A stretch of 64,000 bases of DNA from Streptomyces sp. NBC_01717 (GTDB lineage: Bacteria; Actinomycetota; Actinomycetes; Streptomycetales; Streptomycetaceae), in the NCBI RefSeq assembly GCF_036248255.1, contig NZ_CP109178.1:8809001-8873000 (forward strand), read 5' to 3'. Both the position numbers and the translations under genes were made by a program. The notes beneath the pieces are model-generated. The model saw nothing but the letters and a program-made list of their open reading frames with translations, ran no database searches and was not told the origin of the DNA. How positions within the stretch are numbered: position 1 is the first letter of the stretch; each line of letters starts with the position of its first letter. Positions 28,353-37,816 of this stretch are shown here, one piece after another.

Positions 28353-29599
28353 ACGTCCGAGAGGCCCGGCGCACCGTCGTCACGGGTATTGGTGTCGTCG
28401 CCCCCAACGGCACGACCACGGAATCGTTCTGGAAGATGACGCTGGAAGGGATAAACGTCCTCGACCGCGTCACCCGCGAAGGCTGCGAACATCTGCCTCT
28501 GCGGGTCGCCGGTGAAGTCCGGGGTTTCGACCCGGTGGCGCTGGTGGAAGAACGTTACCTCGTACAGACCGACCGGTTCACGCACTTCGCGATGGCCGCG
28601 GCGGATCTCGCGCTCGACGACGCCCGGCTCGGCCGGGCCGACTACGAGAAGGCCCCGTTCGGCGTGGGGGTGGTGACCGCCGCCGGGTCGGGCGGCGGCG
28701 AGTTCGGCCAGCGCGAACTGCAACGGCTGTGGGGTCAGGGGTCCAAGTACGTCGGCCCCTACCAGTCCATCGCCTGGTTCTACGCCGCCAGCACCGGCCA
28801 GATCTCCATCCGGGGCGGTTTCAAGGGACCGTGTGCCGTCGTCGCCAGCGACGAGGCGGGCGGCCTGGACGCGCTGGCGCACGCCGCCCGGACCATCCGC
28901 CGCGGCGCCGACGCGGTGGTCGTCGGCGCGGCGGAGGCTCCCCTGGCCCCGTACTCGGTCGTCTGCCAGCTCGGGTACGAGGACCTGAGTGTCTGCGACG
29001 ACCCCGCACGGGCGTACCTCCCCTTCACTGCCGACGCCTGCGGCTTCGTGCCGGCCGAGGGCGGCGCCATGCTCGTGGTCGAGGAAGAGGGAGCGGTGCT
29101 GCGCCGTGGGGCCAAGGTCCGGGCCGAACTGGCGGGCCACGCGGCGACGTTCACCGGGGCGTCCCGGTGGGCGGAGTCCAGGGAGGGCCTGTCCCGGGCG
29201 ATCAGCGGTGCGCTCCGGGAGGCCGACTGCGCGCCGGAGGAGATCGACGTGATCTTCGCGGACGCGCTCGGAGTACCCGCGGCGGACCGCGCCGAGGCGC
29301 TGGCCATCGCCGACGCGCTCGGCGCGCACGGCAGGCGCGTACCGGTCACGGCGCCCAAGAGCGGGATCGGCAGGGCCTACTGCGGAGCGCCGGTACTGGA
29401 CGTGGCTGCCGCAGTGCTGGCCATGGAGGACGGTCTGATACCGCCCACCCCCAATGTGGTCGACGTGTGCCACGACCTCGACGTGGTCACCGGCCGGGCG
29501 CGCCCCGCCGAGCTGCGGACGGCGCTCGTGCTGAGCCGCGGCCTCATGGGTTCGAACGCGGCGATTGTGCTGCGGCACCCCACCGACACCCACGCGTGA
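28349..29599 (+). CDS. whiE-IV: Ketosynthase chain-length factor / KS-beta (WhiE ORFIV)
   Basis: 416 residues, the KS-beta partner of the preceding gene, with which it overlaps by 4 bases. The thiolase fold is intact ([57 protein letters not shown]), but the active-site Cys is replaced. The position reads [12 protein letters not shown], with Glu where most antibiotic chain-length factors have Gln (VSDQAGGLDAL in the actinorhodin enzyme, from memory). KS-beta sets chain length and helps decarboxylate malonyl-ACP to prime the chain. The Gln-to-Glu difference may alter priming; this is inferred from sequence alone. Confidence 0.93.
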   Translation: MNVREARRTVVTGIGVVAPNGTTTESFWKMTLEGINVLDRVTREGCEHLPLRVAGEVRGFDPVALVEERYLVQTDRFTHFAMAAADLALDDARLGRADYEKAPFGVGVVTAAGSGGGEFGQRELQRLWGQGSKYVGPYQSIAWFYAASTGQISIRGGFKGPCAVVASDEAGGLDALAHAARTIRRGADAVVVGAAEAPLAPYSVVCQLGYEDLSVCDDPARAYLPFTADACGFVPAEGGAMLVVEEEGAVLRRGAKVRAELAGHAATFTGASRWAESREGLSRAISGALREADCAPEEIDVIFADALGVPAADRAEALAIADALGAHGRRVPVTAPKSGIGRAYCGAPVLDVAAAVLAMEDGLIPPTPNVVDVCHDLDVVTGRARPAELRTALVLSRGLMGSNAAIVLRHPTDTHA

Positions 29600-29615
29600 G
29601 AAGGAGAACCCCCTC

Positions 29616-30354
<739 letters not shown>

Positions 30355-30407
30355 CGCTCCGCCCGTCCACCCCGCCGCCCGGCGGGTACCAGAAAGGCAT
30401 CCTCTCG

Positions 30408-30740
30408 ATGCACCATGCTCTGATCGTCGCCCGTATGGCGCCGGATTCGGCGCCGGACATCGCCGAACTGTTCGCCGCCTCGGACGGCAGTGAACTGCCG
30501 CACCTCGTCGGCGTGAGCCGGCGCAAGCTGTTCCAGTTCGGTGACGTGTATCTGCATCTGATCGAGTCCGACCGCCCGCCCGGCCCGGAGATCGCCAAGG
30601 TGCACCAGCACCCGGAGTTCAAGGATCTCAGCGACAAGTTGACCGCCTTCATCAGCCCGTACGACCCGAAGACCTGGCGTGGTCCGAAGGACGCGATGGC
30701 GCACGAGTTCTACCGGTGGGAGCGGGACTCCACCGCCTGA
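30408..30740 (+). CDS. whiE-VII: TcmI-family polyketide cyclase (WhiE ORFVII)
   Basis: 110 residues, the usual size of the ferredoxin-like TcmI cyclases. It has ALIVARMAPDSAPDIAELFAASD at the start, LPHLVGVSRRKLFQFGDVYLHLIE in the middle and the C-terminal FYRWERDS. It catalyses a late ring closure of the spore pigment. It is the last gene of the collinear cluster; a 16-bp hairpin terminator begins 16 bases after its stop. AGAAAGG precedes the ATG. Confidence 0.93.
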   Translation: MHHALIVARMAPDSAPDIAELFAASDGSELPHLVGVSRRKLFQFGDVYLHLIESDRPPGPEIAKVHQHPEFKDLSDKLTAFISPYDPKTWRGPKDAMAHEFYRWERDSTA

Positions 30741-30756
30741 GCAGGAATGAGCGATT

Positions 30757-30790
30757 GCCCCGGGTCCGGCTCGAGAGCCGGACCCGGGGC
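30757..30790. terminator. Very strong bidirectional terminator at the end of the spore-pigment operon
   Basis: GCCCCGGGTCCGGCTC (30757-30772) and GAGCCGGACCCGGGGC (30775-30790) are perfect inverted arms, a near-continuous 16-bp stem between the converging whiE-VII and O-methyltransferase genes. Confidence 0.85.
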
Positions 30791-30833
30791 GATTCCACGG
30801 CCCGAAGCCTCCACGGTCCGAGGAGCGAACGGG

Positions 30834-31889
30834 TCAAGCGGGGACGACGCATTCGAATGCGTGCAGATACGCATTGACCGGACTGATGTCGCCGATGATC
30901 AGGCCGGCCTCCGCCATCCGGCTCATCAGACTCTCCCTGGTGTGCTTCGCTCCGCCGACATTGAGGAGCAGCAGCAGATCCATGGCCGTGGTGAACCGCA
31001 TCGACGGCGTGTCGTCGACCAGGTTCTCGATGATCACGACCCGGGCACCCGGGCGGGCGGCCGTCATCACATTGCGCAGCGTCCTGCGGGTGCTTTCGTC
31101 GTCCCATTCCAGGATGTTCTTGATGATGTAGAGGTCGGCCTGGACGGGGATCTCCTCGCGGCAGTCCCCGGCGACGATGCGGGTCCGTCCGGCGAGCGGA
31201 CCGCCGTCCCGAAGCCGTGCGTCGGCCCGCGCCACCACGCCCGGCAGATCCATCAGAGTGCCGCGGACGGACGGGTGCTTCTCCAGCAGGCTGGCGAGCA
31301 CGTGTCCCTGACCGCCGCCGATGTCGGCGATCTCGGACACCTCGGCGAGGTCGAGGAGTTCGGCGACTTCCAGCGCGGACTGCATGCTGGAGGTGGTCAT
31401 GGCCCGGTCGAAGACCTGGGCCGACTCGTGCGCGTCCTGGTGCAGGTAGTCGAAGAACCCCTTTCCGAACACCTCGGGGAAGACGCTCGAGCCGGTGCGC
31501 ACCGCGTCGTCCAGGCGGGGCCAGACCTCCCAGGTCCAGGGCTCGGTGCACCACAGGGAGATGTACCGCAGGCTGTTCGGGTCGTCCTCGCGCAACAGCC
31601 GGGACATGTCGGTGTGGACGAATTTGCCGTCCTCGGTCTCGGCGAAGATCCCGTAGCAGGACAGGGCGCGCAGCAGACGCTTCAGCGGCATCGGCTCGAC
31701 GCTCAGCTCCGCCGCGAGCTCCTCCGCGCCGGCGGGAGTCTCTCCGAGCGCGTCGGCGACGCCCAGCCGGGCCGCCGCACGCACGGCGGCTGCGCAGGCT
31801 GCGCCGAAGACGATCTCGCGCAGCCGCATCCCGGGATGCGGGGTGAGGGGGGTGATGGGGGTGGTGGGGGTGGTGCTCACGGTGGTCAT
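30834..31889 (-). CDS. SAM-dependent O-methyltransferase (plant-type/DnrK-like)
   Basis: About 351 residues. A Thr/Pro-rich N-terminal tail precedes a dimerisation helix-turn region (ACAAAVRAAARLGVADALG, LLRALSCYGIFAE). The Rossmann domain follows, with the SAM motif EIADIGGGQGHVLASLLEKHP and acidic motif GTLMDLPGVV. The catalytic region IIKNILEWDDE has Asn where many relatives have His (HVLHDWDD). Such enzymes O-methylate aromatic polyketides. Its position, convergent with the spore-pigment operon, makes pigment tailoring plausible but unproven. ATG at 31889 is used; purine-rich GAGGAGAAG precedes it by about 12 bases. It is probably cotranscribed with the beta-helix gene 35 bases upstream. 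Confidence 0.85.
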   Translation of the reverse strand: MTTVSTTPTTPITPLTPHPGMRLREIVFGAACAAAVRAAARLGVADALGETPAGAEELAAELSVEPMPLKRLLRALSCYGIFAETEDGKFVHTDMSRLLREDDPNSLRYISLWCTEPWTWEVWPRLDDAVRTGSSVFPEVFGKGFFDYLHQDAHESAQVFDRAMTTSSMQSALEVAELLDLAEVSEIADIGGGQGHVLASLLEKHPSVRGTLMDLPGVVARADARLRDGGPLAGRTRIVAGDCREEIPVQADLYIIKNILEWDDESTRRTLRNVMTAARPGARVVIIENLVDDTPSMRFTTAMDLLLLLNVGGAKHTRESLMSRMAEAGLIIGDISPVNAYLHAFECVVPA

Positions 31890-31924
31890 ACCGTCTCGCT
31901 TCTCCTCGTGCGGGGGGACATGGG

Positions 31925-33013
31925 TCAGCACATTCCGGCCGGTGCGGATGTCGCGCATACGTTGCGGGCGAAGCTGTTGCGCTGTGTGGTTTCCTGGTTG
32001 GTCAGGTCCGCGGGCCGGTTGCCCGTCGCCCGGTTGTCGCTGATGGTGTTGCCGGTGTTGTGAGCGCCCACGAAGCTCTTGAACAGCACGATCCCGCCGG
32101 AGAGCGGTGTGGCGCCCACGTTGTTCTCGACGGTGTTCTTGCGCACATCGGTGTCCACGGTGCCGGTGAGGATGATCCCGGACCCTTGGATTGCGGGCAG
32201 TCGCTCGGTCTTGGCGCAGTACTTGTTGTTCTTGGTGACCCGGTTGTCGTGGATGGACATCGCCCCGGCCTGCGGCTTGCCCTCGTCTCCCACGACGAAG
32301 ACACCGCTGCAGTTGCCGGTGAAGGTGTTGTTGTGGATCGAGAGGTTGCGGACCCGGCGGACGGTGAGGCCGATCCGGTTGTCCGTCATCGTGTTGCCCT
32401 GGACCGTGGTGCCACGGGTGTCGGTTGCGCCACCCTCCTCGTCCACGGTGTTCGCGACGAAGATGCCGGCGTCGGCGTTGGAGCGGGTGGTGTTGTCCCG
32501 GATGTCGGAGCGGGTGGACCGCTCCTGGGCGATGCCCCAGATGCCGTTGGACCGGGACGTCACCTGCCGGACCGACAGCCCGTCGGTCCAGGAGGCCCAG
32601 ACTCCGTTCTTCTTGAATCCGGAGACGGTCAGCGAGCGGATGCGCACACCGTCGACAGGATGTTTTTTCGTGCCCTGGACGCAGATGCCGTTTCCGGCCT
32701 TTGCGCAGGCGTTGGCTGCCTTGACCCCGGTCGTGGGTGGCATGAGCACGGTCCCGGCCGTGGCGCCCCGCAGGGTCAGGTGCGCCTTCTTGATCAGGAC
32801 ACTCTCGTGATACGTGCCGGGCCGGATGTCGATGGTGTCACCCGACCGGGAGGCATCCACCGCGGCCTGGATCGACTGGCCCGGACGCACCACGCGCACG
32901 ACTGGGGAATCCACGGAACGGGAGGCAGCCGCGGTGCAGGCCGGCACAGCGGCGCCCACGGCGGTGGCCGCCACGGCGAGGCACAAGAGCTGTTTGGTGT
33001 GACGTTTCTCCAT
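31925..33013 (-). CDS. Secreted right-handed parallel beta-helix protein
   Basis: 362 residues with a signal peptide (KQLLCLAVAATAVGAAVPACTAAAS). After RVVRPGQSIQAAVDASRSGDTIDIRPGTYHE, the typical opening of pectate-lyase-like beta-helices, the protein consists of repeated coils rich in Asn/Gly: GVRIRSLTVSGF, GNTMTDNRIGL, IHNNTFTGNCSGVFVV, IHDNRVTKNNKYC, VRKNTVENNVG and GNTISDNRATGN. This matches NosD/periplasmic copper-binding or polysaccharide lyase/epimerase-like helices. No catalytic residues can be assigned. It shares strand and tight spacing with the O-methyltransferase gene. Located outside the membrane, so a direct role in cytoplasmic pigment synthesis is unlikely; a wall or spore-surface role is possible. 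Confidence 0.85.
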   Translation of the reverse strand: MEKRHTKQLLCLAVAATAVGAAVPACTAAASRSVDSPVVRVVRPGQSIQAAVDASRSGDTIDIRPGTYHESVLIKKAHLTLRGATAGTVLMPPTTGVKAANACAKAGNGICVQGTKKHPVDGVRIRSLTVSGFKKNGVWASWTDGLSVRQVTSRSNGIWGIAQERSTRSDIRDNTTRSNADAGIFVANTVDEEGGATDTRGTTVQGNTMTDNRIGLTVRRVRNLSIHNNTFTGNCSGVFVVGDEGKPQAGAMSIHDNRVTKNNKYCAKTERLPAIQGSGIILTGTVDTDVRKNTVENNVGATPLSGGIVLFKSFVGAHNTGNTISDNRATGNRPADLTNQETTQRNSFARNVCATSAPAGMC

Positions 33014-33206
33014 GAGCCGAAACTATGGGCGAACACCCCTCGATGCCACGCAGGGTGAGCGGTTGGACACATCACGTGCCCGAATGGCTTACGTCGGAAC
33101 AGCCGCTGCGCACAAGTGGTGGACGCGCGGCGGCGCACTCGGGTGAGATTGCAGGCTCGGTGCCGGTCCTCGCACCCGGGTCGGGCCCGGGATCAAGCAC
33201 AGGCGT

Positions 33207-34835
33207 TCAGACCTGCGGTCCACGGCCGGGCGCGACGATCGAGCGGGCCCACCGGTAGTCGGCCTTGCCGCTGGGCGAGCGCTGGATCCGCGGGGCGATC
33301 ACCAGCTGCCGGGGGATCTTGTATCCGGCGAGACGGGTCCGGCAGTGCGCCTGGACCTCGTCGAGCGAGGGTTCGGCCGCTCCCTCCCGCAGTTGCACCA
33401 CCGCCGCGACGTGGTTTCCCCACCGTTCGTCGGGCACCCCGGCGACCAGCGCGTCGTACACGTCCGGATGGGACTTGAGCGCCTGTTCGACCTCCTCCGG
33501 GTACACCTTCTCGCCCCCGGTGTTGATGCACTGCGAGCCGCGGCCGAGGACCGTGACGATGCCCTCCGCGTCGACGGTGGCCATGTCGCCGAGCAGCACC
33601 CATCGCTCCCCGCCCCTGCGGAAGAACGTCTCCGCGGTCTTGCGCGGGTCGTTGTAGTAGCCGAGCGGTACGTGGCCGCGCTGGGCGATCCGGCCCGGCT
33701 CGCCCGGCGCCACCGGTTCGTACGTCGTCGGGTCGACGACCGCCGTACGGGAGTTGACCTGGATGCGGAACCCGTTCTCCGGCCCCGAGTCGGCCGTTGC
33801 GGTGCCGTTGAAGCCGGACTCCGACGAGCCGAAGTTGTTGAGCAGCATCACGGTGGGCACCAGCGACTGGAACTCCGCGCGCACCGAGTCGGACATGATC
33901 GCGCCCGAGCTGGAGACGGAGAACAGAGACGAGCAGTCGGTGCCCTTCAGTGGCCCCCGCAGCGCGTCGATCAGCGGCCGCAGCATCGCGTCACCAACCA
34001 GCGACACACTGGTGACCTTCTCCTTCTCGATCGTACGGAGCACCTCCTCGGGCACGAACTTGCGGTGGACGACGACCCGCTGACCGAAGTTGAACCCGAT
34101 GAACGCGGTCAGCGTCGAAGTTCCGTGCATCAGTGGGGGAGTGGGGAAGAAGGTGATGCCGTCGCCGCCCGCGGCGACCCGCTCGGCCAGCTCCTGCGGG
34201 GTCTTCACCGGGTCGCCGGTCGGCGCGCCGCCGCCGAGACCGGAGAAGAAGAGGTCCTCCTGGCGCCACATCACGCCCTTGGGCAAGCCCGTGGTGCCAC
34301 CGGTGTAGATGATGAACTGGTCGTCGGCCGATCGGGGCGCGAAACCGCCCTCGGGATCCCCGTCCGCCTCGGCGTCGGCGAACGCCACGGCATCCGGACC
34401 CGGGGCGCCCGCCGCCGGCGTACCGACCCGTACGAGATGGCGGAGCTTTTGTGCTCTCGGTGCGGCGGCCGCGACCCGCTCGTCGAACTCGGCGTCGAAG
34501 ACCAGGGCCGCCAGATCCGCGTCCCGATAGAGGTAGACCAACTCGTCTTCCACATACCGGTAGTTGACGTTCACCGGGACGATGCGCGCCTTGAGGCAGG
34601 CCAGTACGGTCTGGAGGTACTCGATGCCGTTGTAGAGGTGGAGCCCGAGGTGCTCGCCGGGGGTCAGACCGGCGTCGATCAGATGGTGGGCGATCCGGTT
34701 GGCGGCTCCGTCCAGCTCCGCATAGGTGAGCCGCCGCTCGGCACCCGTACCGGGATGGTCGAGATACACGAGCGCCTCACGATCCGGGACCGCGTCGACG
34801 ACCGACTCGAACAGGTCGGCAAGGTTGTACTCCAC
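33207..34835 (-). CDS. Acyl-CoA synthetase, FadD19-like (fatty acid/steroid side-chain CoA ligase)
   Basis: 542 residues. Motifs are the P-loop IIYTGGTTGLPKGVMW (about 183-198), LNNFGSSESGFNG (A5), LLGDMATVDAEGIVTVLGRGSQCINTGGEKVYPEEVE (A7-A8 region) and the C-terminal SPSGKADYRW with the catalytic Lys. GTG at 34835 follows AGGAGG by four bases. The gene is divergent from an EchA19-like hydratase, as fadD19 and echA19 are in M. tuberculosis (Rv3515c/Rv3516, from memory). A 17-bp operator-like dyad lies between them. It likely primes a branched or cholesterol-like side-chain acid for beta-oxidation; the substrate is inferred from gene order only. Confidence 0.9.
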   Translation of the reverse strand: MEYNLADLFESVVDAVPDREALVYLDHPGTGAERRLTYAELDGAANRIAHHLIDAGLTPGEHLGLHLYNGIEYLQTVLACLKARIVPVNVNYRYVEDELVYLYRDADLAALVFDAEFDERVAAAAPRAQKLRHLVRVGTPAAGAPGPDAVAFADAEADGDPEGGFAPRSADDQFIIYTGGTTGLPKGVMWRQEDLFFSGLGGGAPTGDPVKTPQELAERVAAGGDGITFFPTPPLMHGTSTLTAFIGFNFGQRVVVHRKFVPEEVLRTIEKEKVTSVSLVGDAMLRPLIDALRGPLKGTDCSSLFSVSSSGAIMSDSVRAEFQSLVPTVMLLNNFGSSESGFNGTATADSGPENGFRIQVNSRTAVVDPTTYEPVAPGEPGRIAQRGHVPLGYYNDPRKTAETFFRRGGERWVLLGDMATVDAEGIVTVLGRGSQCINTGGEKVYPEEVEQALKSHPDVYDALVAGVPDERWGNHVAAVVQLREGAAEPSLDEVQAHCRTRLAGYKIPRQLVIAPRIQRSPSGKADYRWARSIVAPGRGPQV

Positions 34836-34921
34836 CGTTCCTCCTGACCCCGGATGCTGAGTGGTCCGGCGGTCATTAGAGCGCCGACCGGCACAACTGG
34901 GAAGGGGCGCCACCGAAGAAA

Positions 34922-34938
34922 TCTGACTGACTGTCAGA
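34922..34938. promoter_or_regulatory. 17-bp operator-like dyad shared with the 13.5-kb operon
   Basis: TCTGACTGACTGTCAGA has perfect TCTGAC/GTCAGA arms, flanked by AA and AAA as at 13540-13556. It lies between the divergent fadD19-like (87 bases) and echA19-like (64 bases) starts, so one repressor could control both directions. Confidence 0.6.
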
Positions 34939-35002
34939 AAACTATTGAACTGGGCCCCCACCTACTGCAACCTGTTCTAGATCTGGAGACGGGAGGCAGG
35001 CA

Positions 35003-35803
35003 ATGGGTGGTACGGAACACCTCACCGTGCAGCGCGAAGGCGCCACACTGGTGCTCACCTTGAACAGGCCGGAGGCGAAGAACGCGCTCTCGCTGCCGAT
35101 GCTGGTCGGGCTGTACGACGGCTGGCTGGCCGCGGACGAGGACGACGGAATACGCTCCGTCGTCCTCACCGGCGCAGGAGGCTCCTTCTGCGCCGGCATG
35201 GACCTCAAGGCCCTCGCGGGCAAGGGCATGGAGGGCGAGCAGTACCGGGACCGAATGACGGCCGACCCCGACCTGCACTGGAAGGCGATGCTGCGCCACC
35301 ACCGCCCCCGCAAGCCGGTCATCGCCGCCGTCGAGGGGTACTGCGTGGCAGGCGGAACCGAGATCCTGCAGGGCACCGATATCCGTATCGCCGGTGCGAG
35401 CGCCACCTTCGGGCTCTTCGAGGTCAAGCGGGGACTGTTCCCCATCGGCGGCTCGACGGTACGGCTGCCGCGCCAGATCGCCCGCACCCACGCCCTCGAG
35501 ATGCTCCTCACCGGACGCCCGTACAGCGCCGACGAAGCAGCCCGCATCGGGCTGATCGGCAGAGTCGTCCCCGACGGCACCGCACTGGAACAGGCACTCG
35601 ACGTCGCCGAGCGGATCAATGCCTGCGGCCCGCTCGCCGTCGAGGCCGTCAAGGCCTCCGTGTACGAGACCGCCGAGATGACCGAGACCGATGGGCTCGC
35701 TGCCGAGCTGAAGCGCGGCTGGCCGGTATTCGCGACCGCCGACGCCAAGGAAGGCGCCCGCGCCTTCGCCGAGAAGCGCCCGCCCGTCTACCGGCGCGCC
35801 TGA
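35003..35803 (+). CDS. Enoyl-CoA hydratase, EchA19-like
   Basis: 266 residues, a single crotonase domain. The oxyanion-hole motif is GGSFCAGMDLKALAG (about 55-70), and the second region AVEGYCVAGGTEILQGTDIRIA carries a catalytic Glu near 126. The EVKRGLFPIGGSTVRLPRQI segment follows, with a second Glu near 146. It hydrates an alpha,beta-unsaturated acyl-CoA in beta-oxidation. GACGGGAGGCAGGC precedes the ATG. First gene of the plus-strand operon with the DUF35 protein (15 bases later) and two lipid-transfer/thiolase-fold proteins. Confidence 0.92.
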   Translation: MGGTEHLTVQREGATLVLTLNRPEAKNALSLPMLVGLYDGWLAADEDDGIRSVVLTGAGGSFCAGMDLKALAGKGMEGEQYRDRMTADPDLHWKAMLRHHRPRKPVIAAVEGYCVAGGTEILQGTDIRIAGASATFGLFEVKRGLFPIGGSTVRLPRQIARTHALEMLLTGRPYSADEAARIGLIGRVVPDGTALEQALDVAERINACGPLAVEAVKASVYETAEMTETDGLAAELKRGWPVFATADAKEGARAFAEKRPPVYRRA

Positions 35804-35818
35804 GCCAAGGAGACAACC

Positions 35819-36763
35819 GTGCCCGACGTCCTCAGCGCACCACTGGTGGTCGAGTTCCCCTTCACCCGCTCCCTCGGCCCGGTCCAGAGCGCCTTCCTGA
35901 CCGGACTGCGCGAACGGACGGTGCTCGGCGTGCGGACCGGCGACGGAAGGGTCCTGGTCCCGCCCGTCGAGTACGACCCCGTCACCGCCGAGGAGCTGTG
36001 CGAACTGGCCGAGGTCGCCACCACCGGCACCGTCACCACCTGGGCCTGGAACCCGGCCCCGCGCCGCGACCAGCCCCTGGCCACCCCGTTCGCCTGGGTG
36101 CTGGTCAAGCTGGACGGGGCCGACACCGCCCTGCTCCATGTCCTCGACGCTCCGGGGCCCGAAGCCGTGAACACCGGCATGCGGGTCCGGATCCGCTGGG
36201 CCCCGCAGCGCACCGGTGCCATCACGGACATCGCCTGCTTCGAACCGTACGAGAGCGAGGCGACGGCCGAAAGCACCCCGCACAGCGGCGAGTTCGCCGA
36301 CCCCGTCACCGGCATCGTCACCCCGGCCCGCCTCGACTACACGTACACCCCCGGCCGCGCCCAGAGCGCGTACCTCAACGCCCTCTCCGAGCAGCGCACC
36401 GTCGGCGAGCGCTGCCCGTCCTGCCGCAAGGTGTACGTCCCGCCCCGCGGCGCCTGCCCCACCTGCGGCGTGGCCACCGCCGAACAGGTCGAGGTCGGCC
36501 CGCGCGGCACCGTCACCACGTACTGCATCGTCAACATCAAGGCGAAGAACCTGGACATCGAGGTCCCGTACGTCTACGCCCACATCGCCCTCGACGGCGC
36601 CGACCTCGCCCTGCACGGGCGGATCGGCGGCATCCCGTACGACCAGGTGCGGATGGGGTTGCGGGTCGAACCCGTCTGGACCGAGGGCGCCCGCCACCCC
36701 GACCACTACCGGCCCACCGGAGAGCCGGACGCCGACTACGACGCGTACAAGGAGCTGCTGTAG
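35819..36763 (+). CDS. Two-domain DUF35 OB-fold protein with one zinc ribbon
   Basis: 314 residues holding two OB-fold halves. The N-terminal half (about 1-150) has the fold sequence GRVLVPPVEYDPVTAEELCELAEV but no cysteine ribbon. The C-terminal half (about 170-314) has a classical rubredoxin-like zinc ribbon (CPSCRKVYVPPRGACPTC, about 200-217) followed by an OB fold (GTVTTYCIVNI, VYAHIALDGADLALHGRI). DUF35 proteins pair with lipid-transfer/thiolase-fold proteins to form acyl-CoA-binding hydratase or aldolase complexes, for example ChsH2-Ltp2 in steroid side-chain degradation (known). AAGGAG precedes the GTG, and its stop abuts the next start, consistent with a complex. Confidence 0.88.
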   Translation: MPDVLSAPLVVEFPFTRSLGPVQSAFLTGLRERTVLGVRTGDGRVLVPPVEYDPVTAEELCELAEVATTGTVTTWAWNPAPRRDQPLATPFAWVLVKLDGADTALLHVLDAPGPEAVNTGMRVRIRWAPQRTGAITDIACFEPYESEATAESTPHSGEFADPVTGIVTPARLDYTYTPGRAQSAYLNALSEQRTVGERCPSCRKVYVPPRGACPTCGVATAEQVEVGPRGTVTTYCIVNIKAKNLDIEVPYVYAHIALDGADLALHGRIGGIPYDQVRMGLRVEPVWTEGARHPDHYRPTGEPDADYDAYKELL

Positions 36764-37816
36764 ATGCGAGACGTAGCGATCGTCGCCTTCGCGCAGACGG
36801 ACCATCGGCGGCGCACCGACGACCTCTCCGAGGTCGAAATGCTCATGCCGGTCCTGCATCAGGTCCTCGACGCGACCGGCCTCAGGGCGCGTGACATCGG
36901 CTTCACCTGCTCTGGATCCAGCGACTACCTCGCCGGTCGCGCCTTCTCCTTCACCATGGCCCTCGACGGCGTCGGCGCCCAGCCGCCGATCTCCGAGTCC
37001 CATGTGGAGATGGACGGCGCCTGGGCGCTGTACGAGGCATGGGTGAAACTCCGGACCGGCGAGGCCGACACCGCCCTCGTCTACGCCTATGGGAAGTCCT
37101 CGCCCGGTGAGGTGCGCGACGTCCTCACCCGCCAACTCGACCCGTACTACGTCGGCCCGCTCTGGCCCGACTCCGTCGCGCTCGCCGCACTCCAGGCCCA
37201 GGCGCTGATCGACGCGGGTGAAACCGACGAGGCCGCCCTCGCCTCGATCGCCGCCCGCAACCGCACCGCCGCCGCGCACAACCCGCACGCACAGCTCGCG
37301 GGCTCCGTACCGGCCGGCGACTATGTCGTCCAGCCGTTGCGCACCGGTGACTGCCCGCCGGTCGGCGACGGCGCCGCAGCCGTGGTTCTCGCCGCCGGTG
37401 ACACCGCGCGCGCTCTGTGCACCCGCCCGGCCTGGATCCGCGGCATCGACCACCGCATCGAGGCCCACAGTCTCGGGGTGCGGGAGCTCACCGACTCGCC
37501 GTCGGCCCGGCTCGCCGCCGAACGGGCCGGGGCCTTCGAACGGCCCGTCGACACCGCGGAGTTGCATGCCCCGTTCACCTCCCAGGAGGTCGTTCTGCGC
37601 AGGGCGCTCGGGCTCGACGACAGCGTCCGCGTCAACCCGTCCGGCGGTGCGCTCGCCGCCAACCCCGTCATGGCCGCCGGACTGATCCGGCTCGGCGAGG
37701 CCGCGGCCCGTATCCACCGCGGCGAGTCCGACCGGGCGCTGGCCCACGCCACATCGGGACCCTGTCTGCAGCAGAATCTGGTCGCCGTCCTCGAAGGGGA
37801 GACCACCCATGTCTAA
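36764..37816 (+). CDS. Thiolase-fold lipid-transfer protein (Ltp4/Ltp3-like), no canonical nucleophile Cys
   Basis: 350 residues with a thiolase N-terminal half (DVAIVAFAQTDHRRRTDDLSEVEML) and C-terminal half (VRVNPSGGALAANPVMAAGLIRLGEAAARI, which is the family NPSGG motif). Where thiolases have the nucleophile Cys (NxxCxSG) this protein reads VEMDGAWAL, so thiolytic cleavage is unlikely. Retro-aldol or scaffold function, as for Ltp2-type proteins, fits better (inference). It starts directly at the stop of the DUF35 gene and overlaps the next gene by 8 bases, so all three proteins are probably made together. Confidence 0.87.
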   Translation: MRDVAIVAFAQTDHRRRTDDLSEVEMLMPVLHQVLDATGLRARDIGFTCSGSSDYLAGRAFSFTMALDGVGAQPPISESHVEMDGAWALYEAWVKLRTGEADTALVYAYGKSSPGEVRDVLTRQLDPYYVGPLWPDSVALAALQAQALIDAGETDEAALASIAARNRTAAAHNPHAQLAGSVPAGDYVVQPLRTGDCPPVGDGAAAVVLAAGDTARALCTRPAWIRGIDHRIEAHSLGVRELTDSPSARLAAERAGAFERPVDTAELHAPFTSQEVVLRRALGLDDSVRVNPSGGALAANPVMAAGLIRLGEAAARIHRGESDRALAHATSGPCLQQNLVAVLEGETTHV

